In this document: piece by piece, positions 12,301 through 26,000 of the stretch
Layout of the letters: every line of letters begins with the position of its first letter
How positions within the stretch are numbered: the stretch's first letter is position 1
NCBI GenBank assembly: GCA_964036275.1
Contig: CAXIWQ010000227.1
Coordinates: 57,155 to 121,154, forward strand
Source of the DNA: Litoditis marina
Taxonomy: Eukaryota; Nematoda; Chromadorea; Rhabditida; Rhabditidae
Direction of reading: 5' to 3'
DNA length: 64,000 nucleotides
The notes under the pieces: generated by a model
The model's database searches: none
What the model was told of the DNA's origin: nothing
What the model saw: only the letters and a program-made list of their open reading frames with translations
Program-made: the position numbers and the translations under genes

Positions 12301-15300
12301 CGACAATCTATTCTGTGGCGCACAGCCACAAAAGACAAATTAACGCGGTTATTGACTCTTTGCCTTGCAGCTACAGAAAAAAAATTATACGGCTATCAAG
12401 TCTGTTGCTCCCAGCTACGAAAACCTAATACGACTTTATATTCTGTGGCGCACAGCCACAAAAGACAAATTAACGCGGTTATTGACTCTTTGCCTTGCAG
12501 CTACAGAAAAAAAATCATACGGCTATCAAGTCTGTTGCTCCCAGCTACGAAAACCTAATACGACTTTATATTCTGTGGCGCACAGCCACAAAAGACAAAT
12601 TACCGCGGTTATTACCTCTTTGCCTTGCAGCTACAGAAAAAAGTTCATACGGCTATCAAGTCTGTTGCTCCCAGCTACGAAAACCTAATACGACTTTATA
12701 TTCTGTGGCGCACAGCCACAAAAGACAAATTAACGCGGTTATTGACTCTTTGCCGTGCAGCTACAGGAAAAAGGTTATACGGCTATCAAGTATGTTGCTC
12801 CCAGCTACAAAAACCTAATACGACTATCTATTCTGTGGCGCACAGCCACAAAATACGAATTGACGCGGTTATCGACTCTTTGCCTTGCAGCTACAGAGAA
12901 AATTTCATACGGCTATCAAATCTGTTGCTCCCAGCTACAAAAACCTAATACGACAATCTATTCTGTGGCGCACAGCCACAAAAACAAATTATCGCGGTTA
13001 TCGACTTGTTGGCTTGCAGCTACAGAGAAAAGTTCATACGGCTATCAAGTCTGTTGCTTCCAGCTACAAAAACCTAATACGACTATATATTCTGTGGCGC
13101 ACAGCCACAAAAGACGAATTAACGCGGTTATTGACTCTTTGTCTCGCAGTTACAGAGAACATTTCATACGGCTATCAAATCTGTTGCTCCCAGCTACAAA
13201 AACCTAATACGACTTTATATTCTGTGGCGCACAGCCACAAAAGACAAATTAAAGCGGTTATTACCTTTTTGCCTTGCAGCTACAGAAAAAAGTTTATACG
13301 GCTATCAAGTCTGTTGCTCCCAGCTACAAAAACCTAATACGACTTTATATTCTGTGGCGCACAGCCACAAAACACGAAATATCGCGGTTATCGACTTGTT
13401 GGCTTGCAGCTACAGAGAAAAGTTCATACGGCTATCAAGTCTGTTGCTCCCAGCTACAAAAACCTGATACGACAATCTATTCTGTGGCGCACAGCCACAA
13501 AAGACAAATTAACGCGGTTATTGACTTTTTGCCTTGCAGCTACAGAAAAAAAAACATACGGCTATCAAGTCTGTTGCTCCCAGCTACGAAAACCTAATAC
13601 GACTTTATATTCTGTGGCGCACAGCCACAAAAGACAAATTAACGCGGTTATTGACTCTTTGCCTTGCAGCTACAGAAAAAAAATCATACGGCTATCAAGC
13701 CTGTTGCTCCCAGCTACGAAAACCTAATACGACTTTATATTCTGTGGCGCACAGCCACAAAACACAAAATATCGCGGTTATCGACTTGTTGGCTTGCAGC
13801 TACAGAGAAAAGTTCATACGGCTATCAAGTCTGTTGCTCCCAGCTACAAAAACCTGATACGACAATCTATTCTGTGGCGCACAGCCACAAAAGACAAATT
13901 AACGCGGTTATTACCTCTTTGCCTTGCAGCTACAGAAAAAAGTTCATACGGCTATCAAGTCTGTTGCTCCCAGCTACGAAAACCTAATACGACTTTATAT
14001 TCTGTGGCGCACAGCCACAAAAGACAAATTAACGCGGTTATTGACTCTTTGCCGTGCAGCTACAGGAAAAAGGTTATACGGCTATCAAGTATGTTGCTCC
14101 CAGCTACAAAAACCTAATACGACTATCTATTCTGTGGCGCACAGCCACAAAATACGAATTGACGCGGTTATCGACTCTTTGCCTTGCAGCTACAGAGAAA
14201 ATTTCATACGGCTATCAAATCTGTTGCTCCCAGCTACAAAAACCTAATACGACAATCTATTCTGTGGCGCACAGCCACAAAAACAAATTATCGCGGTTAT
14301 CGACTTGTTGGCTTGCAGCTACAGAGAAAAGTTCATACGGCTATCAAGTCTGTTGCTTCCAGCTACAAAAACCTAATACGACTATATATTCTGTGGCGCA
14401 CAGCCACAAAAGACGAATTAACGCGGTTATTGACTCTTTGCCTCGCAGTTACAGAGAACATTTCATACGGCTATCAAATCTGTTGCTCCCAGCTACAAAA
14501 ACCTAATACGACTTTATATTCTGTGGCGCACAGCCACAAAAGACAAATTAAAGCGGTTATTACCTTTTTGCCTTGCAGCTACAGAAAAAAGTTTATACGG
14601 CTATCAAGTCTGTTGCTCCCAGCTACAAAAACCTAATACGACTTTATATTCTGTGGCGCACAGCCACAAAAGACAAATTATCGCGGTTATCGACTTGTTG
14701 GCTTGCAGCTACAGAGAAAAGTTAATACGGCTATCAAGTCTGTTGTTCCCAGCTACAAAAACCTGATACGACAATCTATTCTGTGGCGCACAGCCACAAA
14801 ATACGATTTAACGCGGTTATCGACTCTTTGCCGTGCAGCTACAGGAAAAAGGTTATACGGCTATCAAATATGTTGCTCCCAGCTACAAAAACCTAATACG
14901 ACTATCTATTCTGTGGCGCACAGCCACAAAATACGAATTAACGCGGTTATCGACTTGTTGGCTTGCAGCTACAAAGAACAGTTCATACGGCTATCAAATC
15001 TGTTGCTCCCAGCTACAAAAACCTAATACGACAATCTATTCTGTGGCGCACAGCCACAAAATACGAATTATCGCGGTTATCGACTTGTTGGCTTGCAGCT
15101 ACAGAGAAAAGTTCATACGGCTATCAAGTCTGTTGCTCCCAGCTACAAAAACCTGATACGACAATCTATTCTGTGGCGCACAGCCACAAAAGACAAATTA
15201 ACGCGGTTATTACCTCTTTGCCTTGCGGCTACAGAAAAAAAATCATACGGCTATCAAGTCTGTTGCTCCCAGCTACGAAAACCTAATACGACTTTATATT

Positions 15301-18300
15301 CTGTGGCGCACAGCCACAAAAGACAAATTTACGCGGTTATTGACTCTTTGCCGTGCAGCTACAGGAAAAAGGTTATACGGCTATCAAGTATGTTGCTCCC
15401 AGCTAAAAAAAACCTAATACGACTATCTATTCTGTGGCGCACAGCCACAAAATACGAATTAACGCGGTTATCGACTCTTTGCCTTGCAGCTACAGAGAAC
15501 AGTTCATACGGCTATCAAGTCTGTTGCTCCCAGCTACAAAAACCTAATACGACTATATATTCTGTGGCGCACAGCCACAAAAGACGAATTAACGCGGTTA
15601 TTGACTCTTTGCCTCGCAGTTACAGAGAATATTTCATACGGCTATCAAATCTGTTGCTCCCAGCTACAAAAACCTAATACGACAATCTATTCTGTGGCGC
15701 ACAGCCACAAAAGACAAATTAACGCGGTTATTGACTCTTTGCCTTGCAGCTACAGAAAAAAAATCATACGGCTATCAAGTCTGTTGCTCCCAGCTACGAA
15801 AACCTAATACGACTATATATTCTGTGGCGCACAGCCACAAAACACGAAATATCGCGGTTATCGACTTGTTGGCTTGCAGCTACAGAGAAAAGTTCATACG
15901 GCTATCAAGTCTGTTGCTCCCAGCTACAAAAACCTGATACGACAATCTATTCTGTGGCGCACAGCCACAAAAGACAAATTAACGCGGTTATTGACTCTTT
16001 GCCTTGCAGCTACAGAAAAAAAATCATACGGCTATCAAGTCTGTTGCTCCCAGCTACGAAAACCTAATACGACTTTATATTCTGTGGCGCACAGCCACAA
16101 AAGACAAATTAACGCGGTTATTGACTCTTTGCCTTGCAGCTACAGAAAAAAAATCATACGGCTATCAAGTCTGTTGCTCCCAGCTACGAAAACCTAATAC
16201 GACTTTATATTCTGTGGCGCACAGCCACAAAAGACGAATTAACGCGGTTATTGACTCTTTGCCTCGCAGTTACAGAGAACATTTCATACGGCTATCAAAT
16301 CTGTTGCTCCCAGCTACAAAAACCTAATACGACAATCTATTCTGTGGCGCACAGCCACAAAGACGAATTAACGCGGTTATTGACATTTTGACTTGCAGCT
16401 ACAAAAAAAAATCATACGGCTATCAAGTCTGTTGCTTCCAACTACAAAAACATAATACGACTTTATATTCTGTGGCGCACAGCCACAAAATACAAATTAA
16501 CGCGGTTATTGACTCTTTGCCTTGCAGTTACAGAGAACATTTCATACGGCTATCAAATCTGTTGCTCCCAGCTACAAAAACCTAATACGACTTTATATTC
16601 TGTGGCGCACAGCCACAAAAGACAAATTAACGCGGTTATTACCTCTTTGCCTTGCAGCTACAGAAAAAAAGTTTATACGGCTATCAAGTCTGTTGCTCCC
16701 AGCTACAAAAACCTAATACGACTTTATATTCTGTGGCGCACAGCCACAAAAGACAAATTAACGCGGTTATTGACTCTTTGCCGTGCAGCTACAGAAAAAA
16801 GTTTATATGGCTATCAAGTATGTTGCTCCCAGCTAGAAAAACCCAATACAACTATCTATTCTGTGGCACACAGCCACAAAACACGATATAACGCGGTTAT
16901 CGACTCTTTGCCTTGCAGCTTCAGAAAAAAGTTTATACGGCTATCAAGTCTGTTGCTCATGGCTACAAAAACCTAATACGACTTTATATCCTATGGCGCA
17001 CAGCCACAAAAGACAAATTAACGCGGTTATTACCTCTTTGTCTTGCAGCTACAGAAAAAAGTTCATACGGCTATCAAGTCTGTTGCTCCCAGCTACAAAA
17101 ACCTGATACGACAATCTATTCTGTGGCGCACAGCCACAAAAGACAAATTAACGCGGTTATTACCTCTTTGCCTTGCAGCTACAGAAAAAAGTTCATACGG
17201 CTATCAAGTCTGTTGCTCCCAGCTACAAAAACCTAATACGACTTTATATTCTGTGGCGCACAGCCACAAAAGATAAATTAACGCGGTTATTGACTCTTTG
17301 CCGTGCAGCTACAGGAAAAAGGTTATACGGCTATCAAATATGTTGCTCCCAGCTACAAAAACCTAATACGACTATCTATTCTGTGGCGCACAGCCACAAA
17401 ATACGAATTAACGCGGTTATCGACTCTTTGCCTTGCAGCTACAAAGAACAGTTCATACGGCTATCAAATCTGTTGCTCCCAGCTACAAAAACCTAATACG
17501 ACAATCTATTCTGTGGCGCACAGCCACAAAATACGAATTATCGCGGTTATCGACTTGTTGGCTTGCAGCTACAGAGAAAAGTTCATACGGCTATCAAGTC
17601 TGTTGCTCCCAGCTACAAAAACCTGATACGACAATCTATTCTGTGGCGCACAGCCACAAAAGACAAATTAACGCGGTTATTACCTCTTTGCCTTGCAGCT
17701 ACAGAAAAAAAGTTTATACGGCTATCAAGTCTGTTGCTCCCAGCTACAAAAACCTAATACGACTTTATATTCTGTGGCGCACAGCCACAAAATACAAATT
17801 AACGCGGTTATTGACTCTTTGCCGTGCAGCTACAGAAAAAAGTTTATATGGCTATCAAGTATGTTGCTCCCAGCTAGAAAAACCCAATACAACTATCTAT
17901 TCTGTGGCACACAGCCACAAAATACGATATAACGCGGTTATCGACTCTTTGCCTTGCAGCTACAGAAAAAAGTTTATACGGCTATCAAGTCTGTTGCTCA
18001 TGGCTACAAAAACCTAATACGACTTTATATCCTATGGCGCACAGCCACAAATGACAAAATTAACGCGGTTATTACCTCTTTGCCTTGCAGCTACAGAAAA
18101 AAAGTTCATACGGCTATCAAGTCTGTTGCTCCCAGCTACAAAAACCTGATACGACAATCTATTCTGTGGCGCACAGCCACAAAAGACAAATTAACGCGGT
18201 TATTACCTCTTTGCCTTGCAGGTACAGAAAAAAGTTCATACGGCTATCAAGTCTGTTGCTCCCAGCTACAAAAACCTAATACGACTTTATATTCTGTGGC

Positions 18301-21300
18301 GCACAGCCACAAAAGACAAATTAACGCGGTTATTGACTCTTTGCCGTGCAGCTACAGGAAAAAGGTTATACGGCTATCAAATATGTTGCTCCCAGCTACA
18401 AAAACCTAATACGACTATCTATTCTGTGGCGCACAGCCACAAAATACGAATTAACGCGGTTATCGACTCTTTGCCTTGCAGCTACAAAGAACAGTTCATA
18501 CGGCTATCAAATCTGTTGCTCCCAGCTACAAAAACCTAATACGACAATCTATTCTGTGGCGCACAGCCACAAAATACGAATTATCGCGGTTATCGACTTG
18601 TTGGCTTGCAGCTACAGAGAAAAGTTCATACGGCTATCAAGTCTGTTGCTCCCAGCTACAAAAACCTGATACGACAATCTATTCTGTGGCGCACAGCCAC
18701 AAAAGACAAATTAACGCGGTTATTACCTCTTTGCCTTGCGGCTACAGAAAAAAATTCATACGGCTATCAAGTCTGTTGCTCCCAGCTACGAAAACCTAAT
18801 ACGACTTTATATTCTGTGGCGCACAGCCACAAAAGACAAATTTACGCGGTTATTGACTCTTTGCCGTGCAGCTACAGAAAAAAGGTTATACGGCTATCAA
18901 GTATGTTGCTCCCAGCTAAAAAACCTAATACGACTATCTATTCTGTGGCGCACAGCCACAAAATACGAATTAACGCGGTTATCGACTCTTTGCCTTGCAG
19001 CTACAGAGAACAGTTCATACGGCTCTCAAGTCTGTTGCTCCCAGCTACAAAAACCTAATACGACTATATATTCTGTGGCGCACAGCCACAAAAGACGAAT
19101 TAACGCGGTTATTGACTCTTTGCCTCGCAGCTACAGAGAAAAGTTCATACGGCTATCAAGTCTGTTGCTCCCAGCTACAAAAACCTGATACGACAATCTA
19201 TTCTGTGGCGCACAGCCACAAAAGACAAATTAACGCGGTTATTGACTCTTTGCCTTGCAGCTACAGAAAAAAAATTATACGGCTATCAAGTCTGTTGCTC
19301 CCAGCTACGAAAACCTAATACGACTTTATATTCTGTGGCGCACAGCCACAAAAGACAAATTAACGCGGTTATTGACTCTTTGCCTTGCAGCTACAGAAAA
19401 AAAATCATACGGCTATCAAGTCTGTTGCTCCCAGCTACGAAAACCTAATACGACTTTATATTCTGTGGCGCACAGCCACAAAAGACAAATTACCGCGGTT
19501 ATTACCTCTTTGCCTTGCAGCTACAGAAAAAAGTTCATACGGCTATCAAGTCTGTTGCTCCCAGCTACGAAAACCTAATACGACTTTATATTCTGTGGCG
19601 CACAGCCACAAAAGACAAATTAACGCGGTTATTGACTCTTTGCCGTGCAGCTACAGGAAAAAGGTTATACGGCTATCAAGTATGTTGCTCCCAGCTACAA
19701 AAACCTAATACGACTATCTATTCTGTGGCGCACAGCCACAAAATACGAATTGACGCGGTTATCGACTCTTTGCCTTGCAGCTACAGAGAAAATTTCATAC
19801 GGCTATCAAATCTGTTGCTCCCAGCTACAAAAACCTAATACGACAATCTATTCTGTGGCGCACAGCCACAAAAACAAATTATCGCGGTTATCGACTTGTT
19901 GGCTTGCAGCTACAGAGAAAAGTTCATACGGCTATCAAGTCTGTTGCTTCCAGCTACAAAAACCTAATACGACTATATATTCTGTGGCGCACAGCCACAA
20001 AAGACGAATTAACGCGGTTATTGACTCTTTGTCTCGCAGTTACAGAGAACATTTCATACGGCTATCAAATCTGTTGCTCCCAGCTACAAAAACCTAATAC
20101 GACTTTATATTCTGTGGCGCACAGCCACAAAAGACAAATTAAAGCGGTTATTACCTTTTTGCCTTGCAGCTACAGAAAAAAGTTTATACGGCTATCAAGT
20201 CTGTTGCTCCCAGCTACAAAAACCTAATACGACTTTATATTCTGTGGCGCACAGCCACAAAACACGAAATATCGCGGTTATCGACTTGTTGGCTTGCAGC
20301 TACAGAGAAAAGTTCATACGGCTATCAAGTCTGTTGCTCCCAGCTACAAAAACCTGATACGACAATCTATTCTGTGGCGCACAGCCACAAAAGACAAATT
20401 AACGCGGTTATTGACTTTTTGCCTTGCAGCTACAGAAAAAAAAACATACGGCTATCAAGTCTGTTGCTCCCAGCTACGAAAACCTAATACGACTTTATAT
20501 TCTGTGGCGCACAGCCACAAAAGACAAATTAACGCGGTTATTGACTCTTTGCCTTGCAGCTACAGAAAAAAAATCATACGGCTATCAAGCCTGTTGCTCC
20601 CAGCTACGAAAACCTAATACGACTTTATATTCTGTGGCGCACAGCCACAAAACACAAAATATCGCGGTTATCGACTTGTTGGCTTGCAGCTACAGAGAAA
20701 AGTTCATACGGCTATCAAGTCTGTTGCTCCCAGCTACAAAAACCTGATACGACAATCTATTCTGTGGCGCACAGCCACAAAAGACAAATTAACGCGGTTA
20801 TTACCTCTTTGCCTTGCAGCTACAGAAAAAAGTTCATACGGCTATCAAGTCTGTTGCTCCCAGCTACGAAAACCTAATACGACTTTATATTCTGTGGCGC
20901 ACAGCCACAAAAGACAAATTAACGCGGTTATTGACTCTTTGCCGTGCAGCTACAGGAAAAAGGTTATACGGCTATCAAGTATGTTGCTCCCAGCTACAAA
21001 AACCTAATACGACTATCTATTCTGTGGCGCACAGCCACAAAATACGAATTGACGCGGTTATCGACTCTTTGCCTTGCAGCTACAGAGAAAATTTCATACG
21101 GCTATCAAATCTGTTGCTCCCAGCTACAAAAACCTAATACGACAATCTATTCTGTGGCGCACAGCCACAAAAACAAATTATCGCGGTTATCGACTTGTTG
21201 GCTTGCAGCTACAGAGAAAAGTTCATACGGCTATCAAGTCTGTTGCTTCCAGCTACAAAAACCTAATACGACTATATATTCTGTGGCGCACAGCCACAAA

Positions 21301-23094
21301 AGACGAATTAACGCGGTTATTGACTCTTTGCCTCGCAGTTACAGAGAACATTTCATACGGCTATCAAATCTGTTGCTCCCAGCTACAAAAACCTAATACG
21401 ACTTTATATTCTGTGGCGCACAGCCACAAAAGACAAATTAAAGCGGTTATTACCTTTTTGCCTTGCAGCTACAGAAAAAAGTTTATACGGCTATCAAGTC
21501 TGTTGCTCCCAGCTACAAAAACCTAATACGACTTTATATTCTGTGGCGCACAGCCACAAAAGACAAATTATCGCGGTTATCGACTTGTTGGCTTGCAGCT
21601 ACAGAGAAAAGTTAATACGGCTATCAAGTCTGTTGTTCCCAGCTACAAAAACCTGATACGACAATCTATTCTGTGGCGCACAGCCACAAAATACGATTTA
21701 ACGCGGTTATCGACTCTTTGCCGTGCAGCTACAGGAAAAAGGTTATACGGCTATCAAATATGTTGCTCCCAGCTACAAAAACCTAATACGACTATCTATT
21801 CTGTGGCGCACAGCCACAAAATACGAATTAACGCGGTTATCGACTTGTTGGCTTGCAGCTACAAAGAACAGTTCATACGGCTATCAAATCTGTTGCTCCC
21901 AGCTACAAAAACCTAATACGACAATCTATTCTGTGGCGCACAGCCACAAAATACGAATTATCGCGGTTATCGACTTGTTGGCTTGCAGCTACAGAGAAAA
22001 GTTCATACGGCTATCAAGTCTGTTGCTCCCAGCTACAAAAACCTGATACGACAATCTATTCTGTGGCGCACAGCCACAAAAGACAAATTAACGCGGTTAT
22101 TACCTCTTTGCCTTGCGGCTACAGAAAAAAAATCATACGGCTATCAAGTCTGTTGCTCCCAGCTACGAAAACCTAATACGACTTTATATTCTGTGGCGCA
22201 CAGCCACAAAAGACAAATTTACGCGGTTATTGACTCTTTGCCGTGCAGCTACAGGAAAAAGGTTATACGGCTATCAAGTATGTTGCTCCCAGCTAAAAAA
22301 AACCTAATACGACTATCTATTCTGTGGCGCACAGCCACAAAATACGAATTAACGCGGTTATCGACTCTTTGCCTTGCAGCTACAGAGAACAGTTCATACG
22401 GCTATCAAGTCTGTTGCTCCCAGCTACAAAAACCTAATACGACTATATATTCTGTGGCGCACAGCCACAAAAGACGAATTAACGCGGTTATTGACTCTTT
22501 GCCTCGCAGTTACAGAGAATATTTCATACGGCTATCAAATCTGTTGCTCCCAGCTACAAAAACCTAATACGACAATCTATTCTGTGGCGCACAGCCACAA
22601 AAGACAAATTAACGCGGTTATTGACTCTTTGCCTTGCAGCTACAGAAAAAAAATCATACGGCTATCAAGTCTGTTGCTCCCAGCTACGAAAACCTAATAC
22701 GACTATATATTCTGTGGCGCACAGCCACAAAACACGAAATATCGCGGTTATCGACTTGTTGGCTTGCAGCTACAGAGAAAAGTTCATACGGCTATCAAGT
22801 CTGTTGCTCCCAGCTACAAAAACCTGATACGACAATCTATTCTGTGGCGCACAGCCACAAAAGACAAATTAACGCGGTTATTGACTCTTTGCCTTGCAGC
22901 TACAGAAAAAAAATCATACGGCTATCAAGTCTGTTGCTCCCAGCTACGAAAACCTAATACGACTTTATATTCTGTGGCGCACAGCCACAAAAGACAAATT
23001 AACGCGGTTATTGACTCTTTGCCTTGCAGCTACAGAAAAAAAATCATACGGCTATCAAGTCTGTTGCTCCCAGCTACGAAAACCTAATACGACT
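9316..23094 (+). repeat. tandem duplication, two 6,890-bp copies (53 monomers)
   Basis: Copy 1 is about 9316-16205 and copy 2 about 16206-23094, with a constant offset of 6,890 = 53 x 130. All the segments I compared were identical, including rare private variants: TGTCTTGCAGC (10150, 17040), CCACAAATGACAAAATT (11155, 18045), GCAGGTACAG (11329, 18219), GGCTCTCAAG (12131, 19021) and TTTTTGCC (13268, 20158). Divergence appears only at the outer borders (GACTTTATAT against GACTATATAT or GACTATCTAT). No gene or insertion lies inside either copy. Confidence 0.92.
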
Positions 23095-26000
23095 ATCTAT
23101 TCTGTGGCGCACAGCCACAAAATACGAATTGACGCGGTTATCGACTCTTTGCCTTGCAGCTACAGAGAATATTTCATACGGCTATCAAATCTGTTGCTCC
23201 CAGCTACAAAAACCTAATACGACAATCTATTCTGTGGCGCACAGCCACAAAAACAAATTATCGCGGTTATCGACTTGTTGGCTTGCAGCTACAGAGAAAA
23301 GTTCATACGGCTATCAAGTCTGTTGCTTCCAGCTACAAAAACCTAATACGACTATATATTCTGTGGCGCACAGCCACAAAAGACGAATTAACGCGGTTAT
23401 TGACTCTTTGCCTCGCAGTTACAGAGAACATTTCATACGGCTATCAAATCTGTTGCTCCCAGCTACAAAAACCTAATACGACAATCTATTCTGTGGCGCA
23501 CAGCCACAAAGACGAATTAACGCGGTTATTGACATTTTGACTTGCAGCTACAAAAAAAAAATCATACGGCTATCAAGTCTGTTGCTCCCAGCTACAAAAA
23601 CCTAATACGACTATATATTCTGTGGCGCACAGCCACAAAGACAAATTAACGCGGTTATTGACTCTTTGCCGTGCAGCTACAGGAAAAAGGTTATACGGCT
23701 ATCAAATATGTTGCTCCCAGCTACAAAAACCTAATACGACTATCTATTCTGTGGCGCACAGCCACAAAATACGAATTAACGCGGTTATCGACTCTTTGCC
23801 TTGCAGCTACAAAGAACAGTTCATACGGCTATCAAATCTGTTGCTCCCAGCTACAAAAACCTAATACGACAATCTATTCTGTGGCGCACAGCCACAAAAT
23901 ACGAATTATCGCGGTTATCGACTTGTTGGCTTGCAGCTACAGAGAAAAGTTCATACGGCTATCAAGTATGTTGCTCCCAGCTACAAAAACCTGATACGAC
24001 AATCTATTCTGTGGCGCACAGCCACAAAAGACAAATTAACGCGGTTATTACCTCTTTGCCTTGCGGCTACAGAAAAAAATTCATACGGCTATCAAGTCTG
24101 TTGCTCCCAGCTACGAAAACCTAATACGACTTTATATTCTGTGGCGCACAGCCACAAAAGACAAATTTACGCGGTTATTGACTCTTTGCCGTGCAGCTAC
24201 AGGAAAAAGGTTATACGGCTATCAAGTATGTTGCTCCCAGCTAAAAAAACCTAATACGACTATCTATTCTGTGGCGCACAGCCACAAAATACGAATTAAC
24301 GCGGTTATCGACTCTTTGCCTTGCAGCTACAGAGAACAGTTCATACGGCTATCAAGTCTGTTGCTCCTAGCTACAAAAACCTAATACGACTATATATTCT
24401 GTGGCGCACAGCCACAAAAGACGAATTAACGCGGTTATTGACTCTTTGCATCGCAGTTACAGAGAATATTTCATACGGCTATCAAATCTGTTGCTCCCAG
24501 CTACAAAAACCTAATACGACAATCTATTCTGTGGCGCACAGCCACAAAAGACAAATTAACGCGGTTATTGACTCTTTGCCTTGCAGCTACAGAAAAAAAA
24601 TCATACGGCTATCAAGTCTGTTGCTCCCAGCTACGAAAACCTAATACGACTTTATATTCTGTGGCGCACAGCCACAAAACACGAAATATCGCGGTTATCG
24701 ACTTGTTGGCTTGCAGCTACAGAGAAAAGTTCATACGGCTATCAAGTCTGTTGCTCCCAGCTACAAAAACCTGATACGACAATCTATTCTGTGGCGCACA
24801 GCCACAAAAGACAAATTAACGCGGTTATTGACTCTTTGCCTTGCAGCTACAGAAAAAAAATCATACGGCTATCAAGTCTGTTGCTCCCAGCTACGAAAAC
24901 CTAATACGACTTTATATTCTGTGGCGCACAGCCACAAAAGACAAATTAACGCGGTTATTGACTCTTTGCCTTGCAGCTACAGAAAAAAATCATACGGCTA
25001 TCAAGTCTGTTGCTCCCAGCTACGAAAACCTAATACGACTTTATATTCTGTGGCGCACAGCCACAAAACACAAAATATCGCGGTTATCGACTTGTTGGCT
25101 TGCAGCTACAGAGAAAAGTTCATACGGCTATCAAGTCTGTTGCTCCCAGCTACAAAAACCTGATACGACAATCTATTCTGTGGCGCACAGCCACAAAAGA
25201 CAAATTAACGCGGTTATTACCTCTTTGCCTTGCAGCTACAGAAAAAAGTTCATACGGCTATCAAGTCTGTTGCTCCCAGCTACGAAAACCTAATACGACT
25301 TTATATTCTGTGGCGCACAGCCACAAAAGACAAATTAACGCGGTTATTGACTCTTTGCCGTGCAGCTACAGGAAAAAGGTTATACGGCTATCAAGTATGT
25401 TGCTCCCAGCTACAAAAACCTAATACGACTATCTATTCTGTGGCGCACAGCCACAAAATACGAATTGACGCGGTTATCGACTCTTTGCCTTGCAGCTACA
25501 GAGAATATTCCATACGGCTATCAAATCTGTTGCTCCCAGCTACAAAAACCTAATACGACAATCTATTCTGTGGCGCACAGCCACAAAAACAAATTATCGC
25601 GGTTATCGACTTGTTGGCTTGCAGCTACAGAGAAAAGTTCATACGGCTATCAAGTCTGTTGCTTCCAGCTACAAAAACCTAATACGACTATATATTCTGT
25701 GGCGCACAGCCACAAAAGACGAATTAACGCGGTTATTGACTCTTTGCCTCGCAGTTACAGAGAACATTTCATACGGCTATCAAATCTGTTGCTCCCAGCT
25801 ACAAAAACCTAATACGACAATCTATTCTGTGGCGCACAGCCACAAAGACGAATTAACGCGGTTATTGACATTTTGACTTGCAGCTACAAAAAAAAAATCA
25901 TACGGCTATCAAGTCTGTTGCTCCCAGCTACAAAAACCTAATACGACTATATATTCTGTGGCGCACAGCCACAAAAGACGAATTAACGCGGTTATCGACT

